From Rossellomorea aquimaris (lineage in GTDB: Bacteria; Bacillota; Bacilli; Bacillales; Bacillaceae_B), in NCBI RefSeq assembly GCF_020172085.1, contig NZ_JAIVAT010000003.1, positions 1,612,001-1,676,000 of the forward strand: a stretch of DNA of 64,000 nt, in the 5' to 3' direction. The notes under the pieces were generated by a model. The model ran no database searches and was not told the origin of the DNA. It worked only from the letters and a program-made list of their open reading frames with translations. Every line of letters starts with the position of its first letter. Within the stretch, counting starts at the first letter, position 1. The position numbers were made by a program, and so were the translations under genes. This document shows positions 36,594 to 45,996 of this stretch, piece after piece.

Positions 36594-37492
36594 GATGAAC
36601 TCTCCTTTCTTGAATCAAAATCTTCCTCTAATAATTGACAAAGGACATTCGCCAGGATCTGTCCTGCCGTTTTAGGTGCTACAATCCCTGGCAGCCCTGG
36701 TGCTAACAATGCTTTGATCCCTCGCTTCTCTGCATAACGGAAATCTGTACCGCCAGGTTTTGAAGCCAGATCGATAATTAACGTATGGGCAGGCATTTTG
36801 GCTATGACCGCTGCCTTCACTATATGCACTGGAATTGTGTTGATACAAATGTCACAATTCTCTACTTCTTTTTCTAACGCATCTAAATGGAAGGGAATTA
36901 AACCCATTTCGGTCACCCGGGCAAGATGCTCACTTTTGCGCACCCCAACCTTCACCCTTCCGCCTAAATGATGAAACGTTCTGGCTACACTCATACCCAC
37001 TCTCCCTAGACCCAATATGACAATCTCAGATCCATGTATAGTAAAGTCAGTATGTTGAATAGCCATCATAATCGTTCCTTCAACTGTAGGAATGGAATTA
37101 TAGATGGCAACGTCGTCCCTTTCAAACAACTGAACAAGTTTCCGGTTCGTTGATGACATAATTTGATCCAAGTACACATTACTAATTCCTGAATAGATCG
37201 TACAGTGCTCTGGCGTATCAGATACTATTTCCTCCGTTAACGTGATTTTCTCATTAGAAAAAATCGTATCTATTTCTCCTTGTAGATTCGTGCCTGGTAC
37301 AGGTAAGATAATGGCATCTATTACCGAGAAATCCACTTCATCAATTTTTTCCTTTGTGGCACCTGTAAAGGCATGATCTAGTTGTTCAAAACCTACGAGT
37401 GATATTTTGGCATCCAATTCTGTAAGTTTCCGAATAATCTCAAGTTGACGTGCATCTCCGCCTAGAACTGCGATCTGCATTCCGGTCAGCAT
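36590..37492 (-). CDS. dpaA: Dipicolinate synthase subunit A
   Basis: The 300-residue NAD(P)-binding subunit (SpoVFA) begins MLTGMQIAVLGGDARQLEIIRKL. It has a second Rossmann motif, ILGLGRVGMSVARTF (about 155-170), and the conserved end ALLAPGLPGIVAPKTAGQILANVL. I use ATG 37492 to match the B. subtilis start, with AGGTG nine bases upstream; a GTG 12 bases earlier is possible. A sigma-K-like sequence lies 57 bases upstream, and spoVF is a known sigma-K operon. It precedes dpaB and the aspartate pathway genes that supply its substrate. Confidence 0.96.
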   Translation of the reverse strand: MLTGMQIAVLGGDARQLEIIRKLTELDAKISLVGFEQLDHAFTGATKEKIDEVDFSVIDAIILPVPGTNLQGEIDTIFSNEKITLTEEIVSDTPEHCTIYSGISNVYLDQIMSSTNRKLVQLFERDDVAIYNSIPTVEGTIMMAIQHTDFTIHGSEIVILGLGRVGMSVARTFHHLGGRVKVGVRKSEHLARVTEMGLIPFHLDALEKEVENCDICINTIPVHIVKAAVIAKMPAHTLIIDLASKPGGTDFRYAEKRGIKALLAPGLPGIVAPKTAGQILANVLCQLLEEDFDSRKESSS

Positions 37493-37548
37493 CACTGATT
37501 TCACCTACTTTTTACATAATCGCTATTCTAAATCCCTTTTCACTTCAA

Positions 37549-37576
37549 CAGTGTATGTTGCACTTACCCAATAGGT
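37549..37576 (-). promoter_or_regulatory. Candidate sigma-K promoter of dpaAB
   Basis: On the minus strand AC (37576-37575), 17 bases, then CATACACTG (37557-37549), one base off CATANNNTA. Sigma-K control of spoVF is established in B. subtilis. Confidence 0.5.
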
Positions 37577-37616
37577 GAGAAGAAATGAGGTGTATGTAAG
37601 TTCGATAAAGATGGCA

Positions 37617-37648
37617 AAAAAAAAAACGGGGCAGCCCCGTTTTTTTAC
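37617..37648. terminator. Terminator of ymxH, bidirectional form
   Basis: ACGGGGC-T-GCCCCGT on the minus strand is flanked by A-runs on one side and T-runs on the other, so it would work in both directions. It begins 18 bases after the ymxH stop. Confidence 0.9.
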
Positions 37649-37665
37649 TTTAATCCAAAATCCAA

Positions 37666-37899
37666 TTAGTCTTCCGATACTTCCAAAATGATCATGTCTG
37701 CCCCAATCGTCCTGATTTGATGCCATGGCACCCGGATTTCTCCCCCTTGCTTTCTCAGCCATTTGCCTGTCGGTATAATCAGAGCATTGATGCTCCCTGA
37801 CTTATCATTGAACTCAAGGTCCGTTTGCCCAAGAATGCCCAGCCGTTCCGCTTTTTTATAGTCAACGATCTCTTTCCCGCTTAATTCGCTTAACCTCAT
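37666..37899 (-). CDS. ymxH: PRC-barrel small protein YmxH (YlmC/YmxH family)
   Basis: The 77-residue protein (MRLSELSGKEIVDYKKAERLGILGQTDLEF) matches the YlmC/YmxH family of PRC-barrel proteins found in sporulating Firmicutes; its precise role is unclear. GGAGGG precedes ATG at good distance. It lies between mlpA and dpaA, as in B. subtilis, and has its own terminator. Confidence 0.93.
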   Translation of the reverse strand: MRLSELSGKEIVDYKKAERLGILGQTDLEFNDKSGSINALIIPTGKWLRKQGGEIRVPWHQIRTIGADMIILEVSED

Positions 37900-37995
37900 G
37901 GTTGGTATCCCTCCAAAACGTTCTCTTTAGTACAATGTATACATTGTCCATCATTTTAGAAGCAAAACTTTATCATCACCGTGAGATGTTCAAAA

Positions 37996-38022
37996 AAAAA
38001 ACAGACTCTAAAGAGTCTGTTT
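37996..38022 (-). terminator. Terminator of mlpA
   Basis: ACAGACTC and GAGTCTGT pair around four bases, extended by A-T pairs, and are followed by a run of T on the minus strand. It lies five bases after the mlpA stop. Confidence 0.9.
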
Positions 38023-38027
38023 TCCGA

Positions 38028-39269
38028 TCATTTACGCATATTTTCAGGAAGGATTCCATCAGGGCTGATAAGGGAGGATGCATAGTCATCAGTAAAGATG
38101 TCCAAGGCAAGCCGGTTGACTTTATCCATTGTCACACCATCGATTTCCTCGACGATTTCATCCAGGGTTCTGTGCCGCTTTAAGAGTAATTCATTCTTAC
38201 CATTCCTGCTCATACGGCTGTTGGTGCTCTCCAGGCTCAGCATGAGGTTCCCTTTTAATTGCTCTTTACTGTTAAGCAATTCTTTAGATGTAATTCCTTC
38301 TGCTTTGAGGGTCTCAAGTGTATTGTGAATCGTTTCAAATAATTGATCTAATTGATTGGCCCCCGTACCTCCATAAAGAGTCACCATTCCACTGTCTTCG
38401 TATGCGGAATGATAAGAAAATACGGAATACGCAAGCCCTCTCTGCTCGCGAACTTCCTGGAACAGGCGGGATGACATACTGCCACCCAATACATTGTTTA
38501 ACACAATCAGATTGTATATATCTGGATGACCGATTTTCAGACCATCGAAACCTAAACATAAGTGGGCTTGTTCTGTATCTTTCTTACGGGCAAGCTTATT
38601 ATGGTGAAAGACGGGTTTCACACGATCCTCTGGCCCTTTACCACCTTCATAGGAACCGAATAGCTTTTCGACTTCTTTAATGAAGGATTCATCCACATTT
38701 CCTGCAACAGACACGACTACCTGATCAGGTGTATACATGTCATGCATATATTCTTTTAATTTGGCCTGATTGAATGTGTTTAAAGTGTCTTCTGTACCAA
38801 GGATCGGATACCCAAGTGGATGCTCTTCATAAATGGCCTTGCTTAGTAAGTCGTGAACAATATCGTCCGGAGTATCTTCATACATTTTTATTTCTTCATA
38901 CACCACATTTTTTTCTTTTGTCAATTCTTCTTCAACATACGTAGAATTAAAAAACATATCTGAAAGTGTATGTAATGCGTAATCTGCATGGTTGTCCAAG
39001 ACTTTTGCATAGTAGCATGTGTATTCCTTTGATGTAAATGCATTTACCTGTCCGCCTATGCTATCGAACGACTCTGCTATTTCACGAGCAGTCTTTGTCT
39101 TTGTACCTTTGAAAAACATATGCTCCAGGAAATGGGAAATTCCATTATTATGTTCCGTTTCATTACGTGAACCGGTACCTATCCAAACCCCGATTGCTAC
39201 GGAGCGAACGTGTGGAATTTCTTCCAGCACGATTCGCAGTCCGTTTTGGCATGTATATTTCTTAATCAA
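38028..39269 (-). CDS. mlpA: M16-family zinc peptidase MlpA
   Basis: This 413-residue mitochondrial-processing-peptidase-like enzyme has the inverted zinc motif HFLEH (ISHFLEHMFFKGTKTKTAREIAE, about 46-68) and the distal ligand region EELTKEKNVVYEEIKMYEDTPDD. It is soluble and lacks a signal peptide. In B. subtilis MlpA has been linked to regulation of extracellular protease genes. It follows ylxY by 28 bases and probably shares its transcript. Confidence 0.95.
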   Translation of the reverse strand: MIKKYTCQNGLRIVLEEIPHVRSVAIGVWIGTGSRNETEHNNGISHFLEHMFFKGTKTKTAREIAESFDSIGGQVNAFTSKEYTCYYAKVLDNHADYALHTLSDMFFNSTYVEEELTKEKNVVYEEIKMYEDTPDDIVHDLLSKAIYEEHPLGYPILGTEDTLNTFNQAKLKEYMHDMYTPDQVVVSVAGNVDESFIKEVEKLFGSYEGGKGPEDRVKPVFHHNKLARKKDTEQAHLCLGFDGLKIGHPDIYNLIVLNNVLGGSMSSRLFQEVREQRGLAYSVFSYHSAYEDSGMVTLYGGTGANQLDQLFETIHNTLETLKAEGITSKELLNSKEQLKGNLMLSLESTNSRMSRNGKNELLLKRHRTLDEIVEEIDGVTMDKVNRLALDIFTDDYASSLISPDGILPENMRK

Positions 39270-39297
39270 GAAAGTTCCTCCTATTCATGATGCAATG

Positions 39298-40302
39298 TTA
39301 CTGCTTCTTCTTACTATTTCCTTGTTGAGACGAATTATCGGCATCATCTACGATTCTCTCTTCTTTCACCAGACTTGAGATCGTTCCGAGCCTTAGATTT
39401 TTTTCTTTAATTTGAAGGATCAGCGCATTTAAGGAATTGGCTGTTGAAGCTGTAGGATGCATGAGCACAATCGCCCCATTATGCATCTTTCGCATCACAC
39501 GATCGATCAATACGCTGGGCTCTGGTTTCTGCCAATCAATCGTATCTACGCTCCACATGATAGTCCTCATCTGCATCTCATCGGCAATATTGATTACTTC
39601 ATCCCGGTAGCTTCCGCTCGGTGGAGCAAACCATTTCACTTTTTCCCCCGTGGTCACTTCGATCATTTCATTCGTCTTTTTTAATTCTTCTCTTACCTTG
39701 GCGGTTTGAAGTGTCTTCATATCTGGATGAGAATAAGAATGATTCCCCACTTCATGTCCTGCATCCACGATCATCTTTGCTAAGTCCGGGTTATTCTTTA
39801 CCCATCTCCCCTCTAGAAAGAACGTAGCATATACCTGGTGTTTTTTCAAAGTTGCAAGCATATCGGGAATATATTCATTCCCCCACGCCACATTGATGAT
39901 AAAGGAAACCATTGGCTTATCAGGATTCCCCCGATAGACTGGTGAAGCGGGTAAATCAGGTAAATGCTTCTCTGGAGGGACTTGTTTGTAAACCAGTTTA
40001 TCTTCTTCAAACGATTTTTCTTTCTTCATATTTTGCAGAGATGCCTCAACGTCCACTTTTAAACCATTATATCCTGGTGTAGCTTTCCAAACCGTATCGA
40101 TCACAGCATCCTGAGCTGGAATTTCTCTTAATTTTGCTTCCTCTTTTACTCTACGGGTCAGATCCGTTTCCCCATTTCCCCCACTTACTACGATTGCATC
40201 TTGTTTTAACCCCGTCACATACTGATCTGATAAAGGATTCTCTACAACTACTAAAGTCAGAATAGCAATTAGACTAATTCCAATCAAGTATTTTTTTTCC
40301 AT
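39298..40302 (-). CDS. ylxY: Polysaccharide-deacetylase-like membrane-anchored protein YlxY, divergent active site
   Basis: From ATG 40302 (AAGGTGG six bases upstream) the product has 334 residues. It has an N-terminal signal anchor (YLIGISLIAILTLVVVENPLS), a linker, and a NodB-type domain (about 135-315). Motif 2 is intact (GNHSYSHPD) and so is the PPSGSYR motif, but motif 1, normally TFDDG with the catalytic and a metal Asp, reads NVAWGNE. Deacetylase activity is therefore doubtful. YlxY is conserved beside pnp and mlpA in Bacilli; its role is not settled, though related proteins act in spore cortex synthesis. Confidence 0.93.
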   Translation of the reverse strand: MEKKYLIGISLIAILTLVVVENPLSDQYVTGLKQDAIVVSGGNGETDLTRRVKEEAKLREIPAQDAVIDTVWKATPGYNGLKVDVEASLQNMKKEKSFEEDKLVYKQVPPEKHLPDLPASPVYRGNPDKPMVSFIINVAWGNEYIPDMLATLKKHQVYATFFLEGRWVKNNPDLAKMIVDAGHEVGNHSYSHPDMKTLQTAKVREELKKTNEMIEVTTGEKVKWFAPPSGSYRDEVINIADEMQMRTIMWSVDTIDWQKPEPSVLIDRVMRKMHNGAIVLMHPTASTANSLNALILQIKEKNLRLGTISSLVKEERIVDDADNSSQQGNSKKKQ

Positions 40303-40384
40303 CCCTGTCCACCTTCCTTCTCCTAAAAACATATGTAGGAGAGGAACAGCCTAGAACATCCGGCAAAAAAGCAATGGAACAGAT

Positions 40385-40430
40385 AAAAAAAGCTGTCCCG
40401 GAGGAGAATTTGCTCCTTACAGGACAGCCT
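40385..40430 (-). terminator. Terminator of pnp
   Basis: AGGCTGTCC and GGACAGCT form the base of a long hairpin with inner AAGGAG/CTCC pairing, followed by TTTTTT on the minus strand, 15 bases after the stop. Confidence 0.88.
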
Positions 40431-40444
40431 GCCATTCTAAACGA

Positions 40445-42568
40445 TTACCCTTCGTTTTGTTCTTCCTTTTCACGCTGTTCTTTCAGAACGGCTTTTCTAG
40501 ATAAGTTCACTCTTCCTTGATTATCAATATCCAGTACCTTTACAAGGATTTCATCGCCGATCGCAACCACATCTTCCACTTTACGGATACGTTCTTCTGC
40601 AAGCTCTGAAATGTGGACAAGGCCGTCTTTTCCGCTGAAGATTTCTACAAATGCACCGAATTTCTCAATTCGTTTCACTTTTCCAAGATACATTTGTCCA
40701 GCTTCCACTTCTCTAACAATATCTTCGATGGTCTTCTTAGCTACTTTATTCATTTCTTCATCAGTAGAAGAAATGAATATTGTTCCATCCTGCTCGATAT
40801 CGATCTTAACACCCGTTTCATCAATGATCTTATTGATTTGTTTCCCACTTGGTCCAATAACATCACGAATCTTATCAGGATTGATATGCATCGTTAAGAT
40901 CTTAGGAGCATATTGTGACAGACTTGTTCTTGATTCACCGATCGTGGCTAACATGCTCTCAAGAATTTGCATTCTTCCTTTTTTCGCTTGTTGAAGGGCT
41001 TCTTCAAGGATTTCACGGGAAAGTCCTTCAATCTTGATGTCCATTTGAAGAGCGGTTACCCCTTTAGATGTCCCGGCTACTTTAAAGTCCATGTCACCCA
41101 GATGATCTTCCATCCCTTGAATATCCGTTAAAATAGAATAATTTTCACCGGATTTAATAAGACCCATTGCGATACCGGCTACTGGTGCCTTAATTGGAAC
41201 CCCCGCATCCATCATCGCCAATGTACTTGCACAAATACTCGCCTGAGAGGTCGAACCGTTTGACTCGAGTACTTCCGAAACAAGGCGGATTGTATAAGGG
41301 AAGTCTTTTTCATTTGGAATAATAGGATCCAGCGCTTTTTCTCCCAGTGCCCCGTGTCCGATTTCACGACGGCCCGGCCCTCTGATCGGCCCTGTCTCCC
41401 CAACACTGAATTGAGGGAAATTATAATGGTGCATGAATCGTTTTGATTCTTCAATTCCTAATCCGTCCAGTACCTGAACATCCCCTAGAGCACCTAATGT
41501 ACAAATACTTAGCGCCTGAGTTTGTCCACGTGTAAATAATCCTGAACCATGTGTTCTTGGCAATAAACCGACTTCAGATGAAAGTGGACGGATTTCGTCT
41601 ACTTTACGACCATCAGGACGGACTTTGTCTTCTGTAATCAAGCGGCGCACTTCATTCTTCACAAGTTTGTCCAATACTTTCTTTACTTGCTTCAGAGTGT
41701 CTTCATCCGCTTCTTTTTCTTCTTCATAAACAGCCTTTACTTTATCTTTAACAGCCTTGATGGCTTCTTCACGTGCATGCTTTTCTTGAACTTGGATTGC
41801 AGGAATCAGTTCGCTTTCACACAGTGAACGAACTTCTGTTTCAACATCTTGATCCAGTTCAACAAGTTGAATGTTCAATTTCTCTTTACCAACTTTAGCG
41901 ACGATTTCCTCCTGGAAAGCCACTAAACGCTTGATTTCTTCATGACCGAACATGATCGCTTCAAGCATTGTTTCTTCTGGGACCTCATCTGCACCGGCTT
42001 CTACCATGTTGATGGCATCTTTCGTACCAGCGACAGATAAATGAATTTCACTCTTCTCCAATTGCTCGACTGAGGGATTAATGACGAACTCCCCATCGAC
42101 AAGACCAACGATAACTCCGGCAATCGGTCCTTCAAATGGAATATCAGACACTGAAAGTGCCAGGGAAGAGCCAAACATAGCTGCCATCTCAGATGAACAG
42201 TTTTGGTCTACACTCATCACAATGCTGATTACTTGAACTTCATTTCGGAATCCATCTGCGAACAAAGGACGGATGGGACGGTCAATTAAACGACTGGCAA
42301 GAATGGCTTTTTCACTTGGTCGTCCCTCGCGTTTAATAAATCCTCCAGGGATTTTACCCACTGCATATAGTCTTTCTTCATAATTAACTGTTAATGGAAA
42401 GAAATCCAAAGGTTTTGGCTCTTTTGAAGCTGTAGCACTACTTAATACCGCAGTATCACCATAGCGTACCATTACCGCTCCATTTGCTTGTTTGGCGAAT
42501 TGGCCAACTTCAACCGTTAATTCTCTTCCGGCCCAATCAATGGAAAAGGTTTGTTTAGTTTGTTCCAT
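40445..42568 (-). CDS. pnp: Polyribonucleotide nucleotidyltransferase (PNPase)
   Basis: PNPase degrades RNA phosphorolytically from the 3' end and is a degradosome partner of RNase Y, also in this window. The 707 residues comprise two RNase PH domains (about 1-230 and 310-540), a KH domain ([28 protein letters not shown], about 560-585) and an S1 domain ([22 protein letters not shown], about 620-690). Length and ends are standard. It follows rpsO across 341 bases with terminator, promoter and a leader hairpin. Confidence 0.99.
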   Translation of the reverse strand: MEQTKQTFSIDWAGRELTVEVGQFAKQANGAVMVRYGDTAVLSSATASKEPKPLDFFPLTVNYEERLYAVGKIPGGFIKREGRPSEKAILASRLIDRPIRPLFADGFRNEVQVISIVMSVDQNCSSEMAAMFGSSLALSVSDIPFEGPIAGVIVGLVDGEFVINPSVEQLEKSEIHLSVAGTKDAINMVEAGADEVPEETMLEAIMFGHEEIKRLVAFQEEIVAKVGKEKLNIQLVELDQDVETEVRSLCESELIPAIQVQEKHAREEAIKAVKDKVKAVYEEEKEADEDTLKQVKKVLDKLVKNEVRRLITEDKVRPDGRKVDEIRPLSSEVGLLPRTHGSGLFTRGQTQALSICTLGALGDVQVLDGLGIEESKRFMHHYNFPQFSVGETGPIRGPGRREIGHGALGEKALDPIIPNEKDFPYTIRLVSEVLESNGSTSQASICASTLAMMDAGVPIKAPVAGIAMGLIKSGENYSILTDIQGMEDHLGDMDFKVAGTSKGVTALQMDIKIEGLSREILEEALQQAKKGRMQILESMLATIGESRTSLSQYAPKILTMHINPDKIRDVIGPSGKQINKIIDETGVKIDIEQDGTIFISSTDEEMNKVAKKTIEDIVREVEAGQMYLGKVKRIEKFGAFVEIFSGKDGLVHISELAEERIRKVEDVVAIGDEILVKVLDIDNQGRVNLSRKAVLKEQREKEEQNEG

Positions 42569-42600
42569 AAAGTGTACCCCTCTCTTTATATATCACTAAA

Positions 42601-42622
42601 GGGTTCGGCCTATACCCAACCC
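42601..42622 (-). promoter_or_regulatory. Hairpin in the pnp 5' leader
   Basis: GGGTTGGG and CCGAACCC pair with one mismatch, about 33 bases before the pnp start. A leader stem underlies PNPase autocontrol in E. coli; the same here is speculation. Confidence 0.4.
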
Positions 42623-42766
42623 GGATAAATACTAAAAATAATCTATATCATGCACATTTGCGCTGTTATATTCCTTTGAATGAAATCTGCTGACTATGTA
42701 AATACAGGATGCTGCATCATAGTGGATGATTGAACCGTACAGTAGTCAATCGAGTAATCTATGTAC

Positions 42767-42796
42767 ATATTATGTATTTTAGACAAAAACAATCAA
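42767..42796 (-). promoter_or_regulatory. Candidate sigma-A promoter of pnp
   Basis: On the minus strand TTGATT (42796-42791), 18 bases, TAATAT (42772-42767). Confidence 0.5.
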
Positions 42797-42877
42797 GTTG
42801 AATACTTGAAATCAAGAAAATGTATAAAAAGAAGTGGAGGATCATACAAAGATTTCCACTTATGAAAGCTAAAGAAA

Positions 42878-42898
42878 AAGCGGGACATAATCCCGCTT
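42878..42898 (-). terminator. Terminator of rpsO
   Basis: AAGCGGGA and TCCCGCTT pair around a short loop, then TTTCTTTAG on the minus strand. It begins 11 bases after the stop. Confidence 0.88.
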
Positions 42899-42909
42899 CC
42901 TTTGTCTGT

Positions 42910-43179
42910 TTATCGACGTAAACCTAATTTGTTAATTAACTCACGGTAGCGTTGTACATCTTTCTTACGTAGGTAAGATAAAAGATTACGACGGTGACCT
43001 ACCATTTTAAGAAGACCGCGACGAGAGTGGTGATCTTTCTTGTGAACGCGTAAGTGATCGTTCAGATTGTTAATTTCTTCAGTTAGGACAGCAATTTGAA
43101 CTTCTGGAGATCCAGTATCGTTCTCATGTACTTTGTATTCACTGATAAGTTCGTTTTTACGCTCTTTAGTGATAGCCAT
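42910..43179 (-). CDS. rpsO: 30S ribosomal protein S15
   Basis: S15 binds 16S rRNA in the central domain early in assembly. The 89 residues from ATG 43179 ([29 protein letters not shown]) match the family fully, including [37 protein letters not shown] lies six bases upstream; a GTG nine bases earlier is part of that SD region. A sigma-A promoter and a structured leader precede it. Confidence 0.99.
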   Translation of the reverse strand: MAITKERKNELISEYKVHENDTGSPEVQIAVLTEEINNLNDHLRVHKKDHHSRRGLLKMVGHRRNLLSYLRKKDVQRYRELINKLGLRR

Positions 43180-43189
43180 CCTTTTCACC

Positions 43190-43260
43190 TCCTAATAATT
43201 TCTTTCAAATCCCCTGTTACTGAGCAACCGTTGGTGAATCGTGATGCCAAGCAAAGGTTC
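43190..43260 (-). promoter_or_regulatory. Possible S15-binding autoregulatory leader
   Basis: The roughly 95-base leader between the rpsO promoter and the SD contains a small hairpin (CAACGGTTG) and a GC-richer segment. In Geobacillus S15 represses its own mRNA by binding the leader; equivalence here is not shown. Confidence 0.35.
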
Positions 43261-43276
43261 ATTTCATACGCTATTT

Positions 43277-43305
43277 AGAATACTACTCTTTCATATAAAA
43301 ATCAA
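43277..43305 (-). promoter_or_regulatory. Sigma-A promoter of rpsO
   Basis: On the minus strand TTGATT (43305-43300), 17 bases, TATTCT (43282-43277). It lies just after the ribF stop. Confidence 0.6.
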
Positions 43306-43314
43306 GTATAATCC

Positions 43315-44265
43315 TCAAATTTTCATAAAGTAGTCTATTGCCTGGTCCTTGTCTTTCTGGATTTGAGAGATTAATTCCTCAATTCCAGAAAACTTCTGTT
43401 CGTCCCTGATCCTATCATACCATTCTATGAACACTTCTTCTCCATATATGGAAGTATGAAAATCGAAAAGATGTACTTCAATGGAGAGGGAATAGTCATC
43501 GGGATTCTTGAATGTCGGTTTATACCCGATATTGCAAACACCGTTGAACCATTTATCATGAATTTTCATTCTAACCGCATAGACTCCTACCTTTGGCGTC
43601 AAATAATTGTCGGATAGTTCAATATTGGCTGTGGGGAATCCTATTTTCCTCCCTCTTTTATCTCCATGGATGACCGTTCCCTTCATTTTATATGGTCTTC
43701 CAAGAAGCTTATGAACCCTATATACATCCCCTTCTTTAAGGCTTTCTCTTATAAGGGTGGAACTCACTTTCAAATCCAGATCATCATCCGTCAGCTTAGA
43801 AATGATTGTGGATGTAAACATATCACGGGAATGGAATGGCAGGGTTTCCATCGTCCCCTTCCCTAATCTTCCATATGAATAATCATATCCCGCCACTACA
43901 TGCCTTACGTTAAGTCCGATAATATATTCGTCAACGAAGTCCTGTGGGATTAAACTCGCAAAATCTGAGGTGAAGCGGACAATGAATAAATAATCCACAC
44001 CCAGATCTTCGATGATTTCTTTTTTATCTTCTAAAGGCGTTATATAGTTTATGTGTTTATGCTTGTGGCCCAACACAACGGAAGGATGGGGGTCAAATGT
44101 CATCACTGCGCTGCATATGTCCATATCATTCGCTTTTTCTACAGCTGCCCTGATCACCCTTTGGTGGCCCTTATGCACTCCATCAAAATACCCAAGGGCG
44201 AGTACAAGGGGTGGAAAATCATTCTTACTAATTGAATGTGGATGATGTACAGTTATTACTTTCAC
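43315..44265 (-). CDS. ribF: Bifunctional riboflavin kinase / FAD synthetase
   Basis: The enzyme makes FMN from riboflavin, then FAD; in B. subtilis it is called RibC. The 316 residues show the N-terminal nucleotidyltransferase (about 15-170; ALGYFDGVHKGHQRVI, and SSTLIRESL) and the C-terminal flavokinase (about 185-310; GRKIGFPTANIEL, NIGYKPTF). It follows truB by 18 bases, as in many Bacilli. No FMN riboswitch lies upstream, as expected for this gene. Confidence 0.97.
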   Translation of the reverse strand: MKVITVHHPHSISKNDFPPLVLALGYFDGVHKGHQRVIRAAVEKANDMDICSAVMTFDPHPSVVLGHKHKHINYITPLEDKKEIIEDLGVDYLFIVRFTSDFASLIPQDFVDEYIIGLNVRHVVAGYDYSYGRLGKGTMETLPFHSRDMFTSTIISKLTDDDLDLKVSSTLIRESLKEGDVYRVHKLLGRPYKMKGTVIHGDKRGRKIGFPTANIELSDNYLTPKVGVYAVRMKIHDKWFNGVCNIGYKPTFKNPDDYSLSIEVHLFDFHTSIYGEEVFIEWYDRIRDEQKFSGIEELISQIQKDKDQAIDYFMKI

Positions 44266-44283
44266 AGTATTTCACCTTTTTCA

Positions 44284-45192
44284 CTAGTCGTTGAAGAGTA
44301 CTTTGACAGGCTTGATAATCCCAGGTTTGTCCGGATGCGGCTGATAGATGGCAATGGCTTTATCTTGATATTCCATCACTATCTCAGGTCCGTCAGGCCA
44401 ATCCTCAGGCTCTTCTAAGCGTGCTCCGTTCTTCACTTTCTCTGCTAATGTATCACTAATTGTCATTTTCGGCAAATGAGAAAGCCCCAATTCCAAGGGG
44501 AGAAGAAGGCTTTGTTGTTGATCGTTAAAAACGGACTCTTGAATTTCTTCGAAAGTGAAACAATGTTCTTTTCTAAAGCCGGCTGATTGTGTTCTGGTAA
44601 GAGCGGACATATGTGCTGGATAACCCAACTTATTTCCGATTTCAACAGCAAGAGTTCTGACATACGTCCCTTTACCACAAACAACTTCAAAGGAGAAGGA
44701 AGGGTCTTCTGGATCCAGTTCAATCCAATCGTCCAGTAATTGAAGTTTATGGATAGTGACGACCCTTGAAGGTCTTTCCACCTCCACCCCCTGTCTTGCG
44801 TATTCATATAAACGCTTCCCGTTCACTTTGACCGCTGAAAACATGGGTGGAGTCTGTGTAATTTCACCCGTCATACTTTGAAGAATTTCTTCAACCTCTG
44901 TTCTTGTTATCACTCGGTCGATTTCCTTTTCTTCCACTTTCTCTCCCCAAGCATCTTCTGTTGTAGTGGAATAACCGAGCGTAACGTCCCCTTCATAAGT
45001 CTTCCCGGATGCTGTTATATACTCTGCTATTTTGGTTGCTCTTCCAATACAAATAGGCAGTACTCCTGAGACTTCCGGATCCAGGGTGCCTGTGTGACCG
45101 ACTTTCTTCGTTCTTAGAAGCTTCCTAAGCTTAAAAACACAATCATGGGACGTCATTCCCCGTGGCTTCCATAGGGGCAGGATACCATTCAT
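44284..45192 (-). CDS. truB: tRNA pseudouridine-55 synthase
   Basis: TruB makes pseudouridine 55 in the T-loop of tRNAs. The catalytic Asp motif GHTGTLDPEVSGVL is near residue 40, and KTYEGDVTLG and GTYVRTLAVEIG follow in order. I start at ATG 45192 (MNGILPLWKP): GGAGG lies seven bases upstream, while the ATG at 45198 is too close to it. The product has 302 residues. It follows rbfA, separated by a GGGCTGAC repeat. Confidence 0.97.
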   Translation of the reverse strand: MNGILPLWKPRGMTSHDCVFKLRKLLRTKKVGHTGTLDPEVSGVLPICIGRATKIAEYITASGKTYEGDVTLGYSTTTEDAWGEKVEEKEIDRVITRTEVEEILQSMTGEITQTPPMFSAVKVNGKRLYEYARQGVEVERPSRVVTIHKLQLLDDWIELDPEDPSFSFEVVCGKGTYVRTLAVEIGNKLGYPAHMSALTRTQSAGFRKEHCFTFEEIQESVFNDQQQSLLLPLELGLSHLPKMTISDTLAEKVKNGARLEEPEDWPDGPEIVMEYQDKAIAIYQPHPDKPGIIKPVKVLFND

Positions 45193-45240
45193 CTTCATTC
45201 CTCCAATACATTATGTAGAATATTCAATCGGCGAAAACAC

Positions 45241-45287
45241 AAAGGGCTGACCCAATGGAAGTGTACTTCCGTCCGGATCAGCCCTTT
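45241..45287 (-). repeat. GGGCTGAC inverted-repeat element, copy B
   Basis: AAAGGGCTGA and TCAGCCCTTT pair perfectly at the base, with an inner GGAAG/CTTCC stem. On the minus strand GTGTTTTCG follows, so it may act as terminator or processing site four bases after rbfA. Confidence 0.75.
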
Positions 45288-45291
45288 CATG

Positions 45292-45660
45292 TTACTCTTC
45301 TGTATCTTTAGACTCTTCTGGTTCATCTTGAACTTTTCTTAATAAAGACTCAATATGATTACCATAATCAATCGATTCATCAAACTCAAAAATAATTTCA
45401 GGTGTTTTACGAAGACGGATTCTTTGTCCGACTTCAGAACGGATGAATCCTTTTGCCTTCGCGAGACCTTTGAGAGTGTTCTCCCTTTGGTCCTCTCCAC
45501 CCAGAACGGTAATATACACTTTTGCCTGTTGTAAATCTCCGGATACCTGTACATCTGTAACCGTTACAAAGCCAATGCGTGGATCCTTTATTTTTCGTCC
45601 GATAATATCGCTGAGCTCTTTCTTCATTTGCTCGCCAACACGATTCGCACGATGGCTCAT
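45292..45660 (-). CDS. rbfA: Ribosome-binding factor A
   Basis: RbfA is a KH-like factor for late 30S maturation and 16S 5'-end processing. From ATG 45660 ([34 protein letters not shown]) the product has 122 residues, the usual size, with an acidic tail. GAGGTGA lies upstream; the GTG nine bases earlier is part of that region. It sits after ylxP in the nusA-infB operon. Confidence 0.97.
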   Translation of the reverse strand: MSHRANRVGEQMKKELSDIIGRKIKDPRIGFVTVTDVQVSGDLQQAKVYITVLGGEDQRENTLKGLAKAKGFIRSEVGQRIRLRKTPEIIFEFDESIDYGNHIESLLRKVQDEPEESKDTEE

Positions 45661-45717
45661 CAATATCACCTCATATATATACTAATAATGATTTTACGTT
45701 GAAACATAAGTCGTTCA

Positions 45718-45996
45718 TTACAATGACTCGAATTGGGTTTCCAGTCGTTCCCACTCAGGAAAAGAATCTATGAATTTCAATGCATGTTCGATTTCTCGTT
45801 CACTCGCTCCTTTGGAGGAGGCTACGGCAACAATGGCAATCTTTGTTCGCTGCCATACATCCTGGTGATCGATTTCCGCAACTGATACATTGAATTTCTG
45901 TTTAAGGCGTGACATGATCCTCTGCAGGACCGCCCGTTTTTCTTTTAACGAGTGAGAATCATAAATCATACACTCACATTCAACATATGAGATCAT
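45718..45996 (-). CDS. ylxP: YlxP family protein (DUF503)
   Basis: The 92-residue protein ([49 protein letters not shown]) is a typical DUF503 member, nearly always between infB and rbfA. Its start overlaps the infB stop by four bases, so translation is coupled. A role in ribosome assembly has been proposed for the family; no catalytic motif is seen. Confidence 0.95.
   Translation of the reverse strand: MISYVECECMIYDSHSLKEKRAVLQRIMSRLKQKFNVSVAEIDHQDVWQRTKIAIVAVASSKGASEREIEHALKFIDSFPEWERLETQFESL

Larger units (their letters stand above)
42569..42909. other. rpsO-pnp intergenic region
   Basis: It contains the rpsO terminator, a sigma-A promoter (42767-42796) and a GC-rich hairpin in the pnp leader (42601-42622). 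No coding frame is apparent. Confidence 0.7.

Noticed and set aside
37523..37762. 79-residue minus-strand frame between dpaA and ymxH
   Set aside because: It overlaps ymxH in another frame and reads through the ymxH terminator; no SD.
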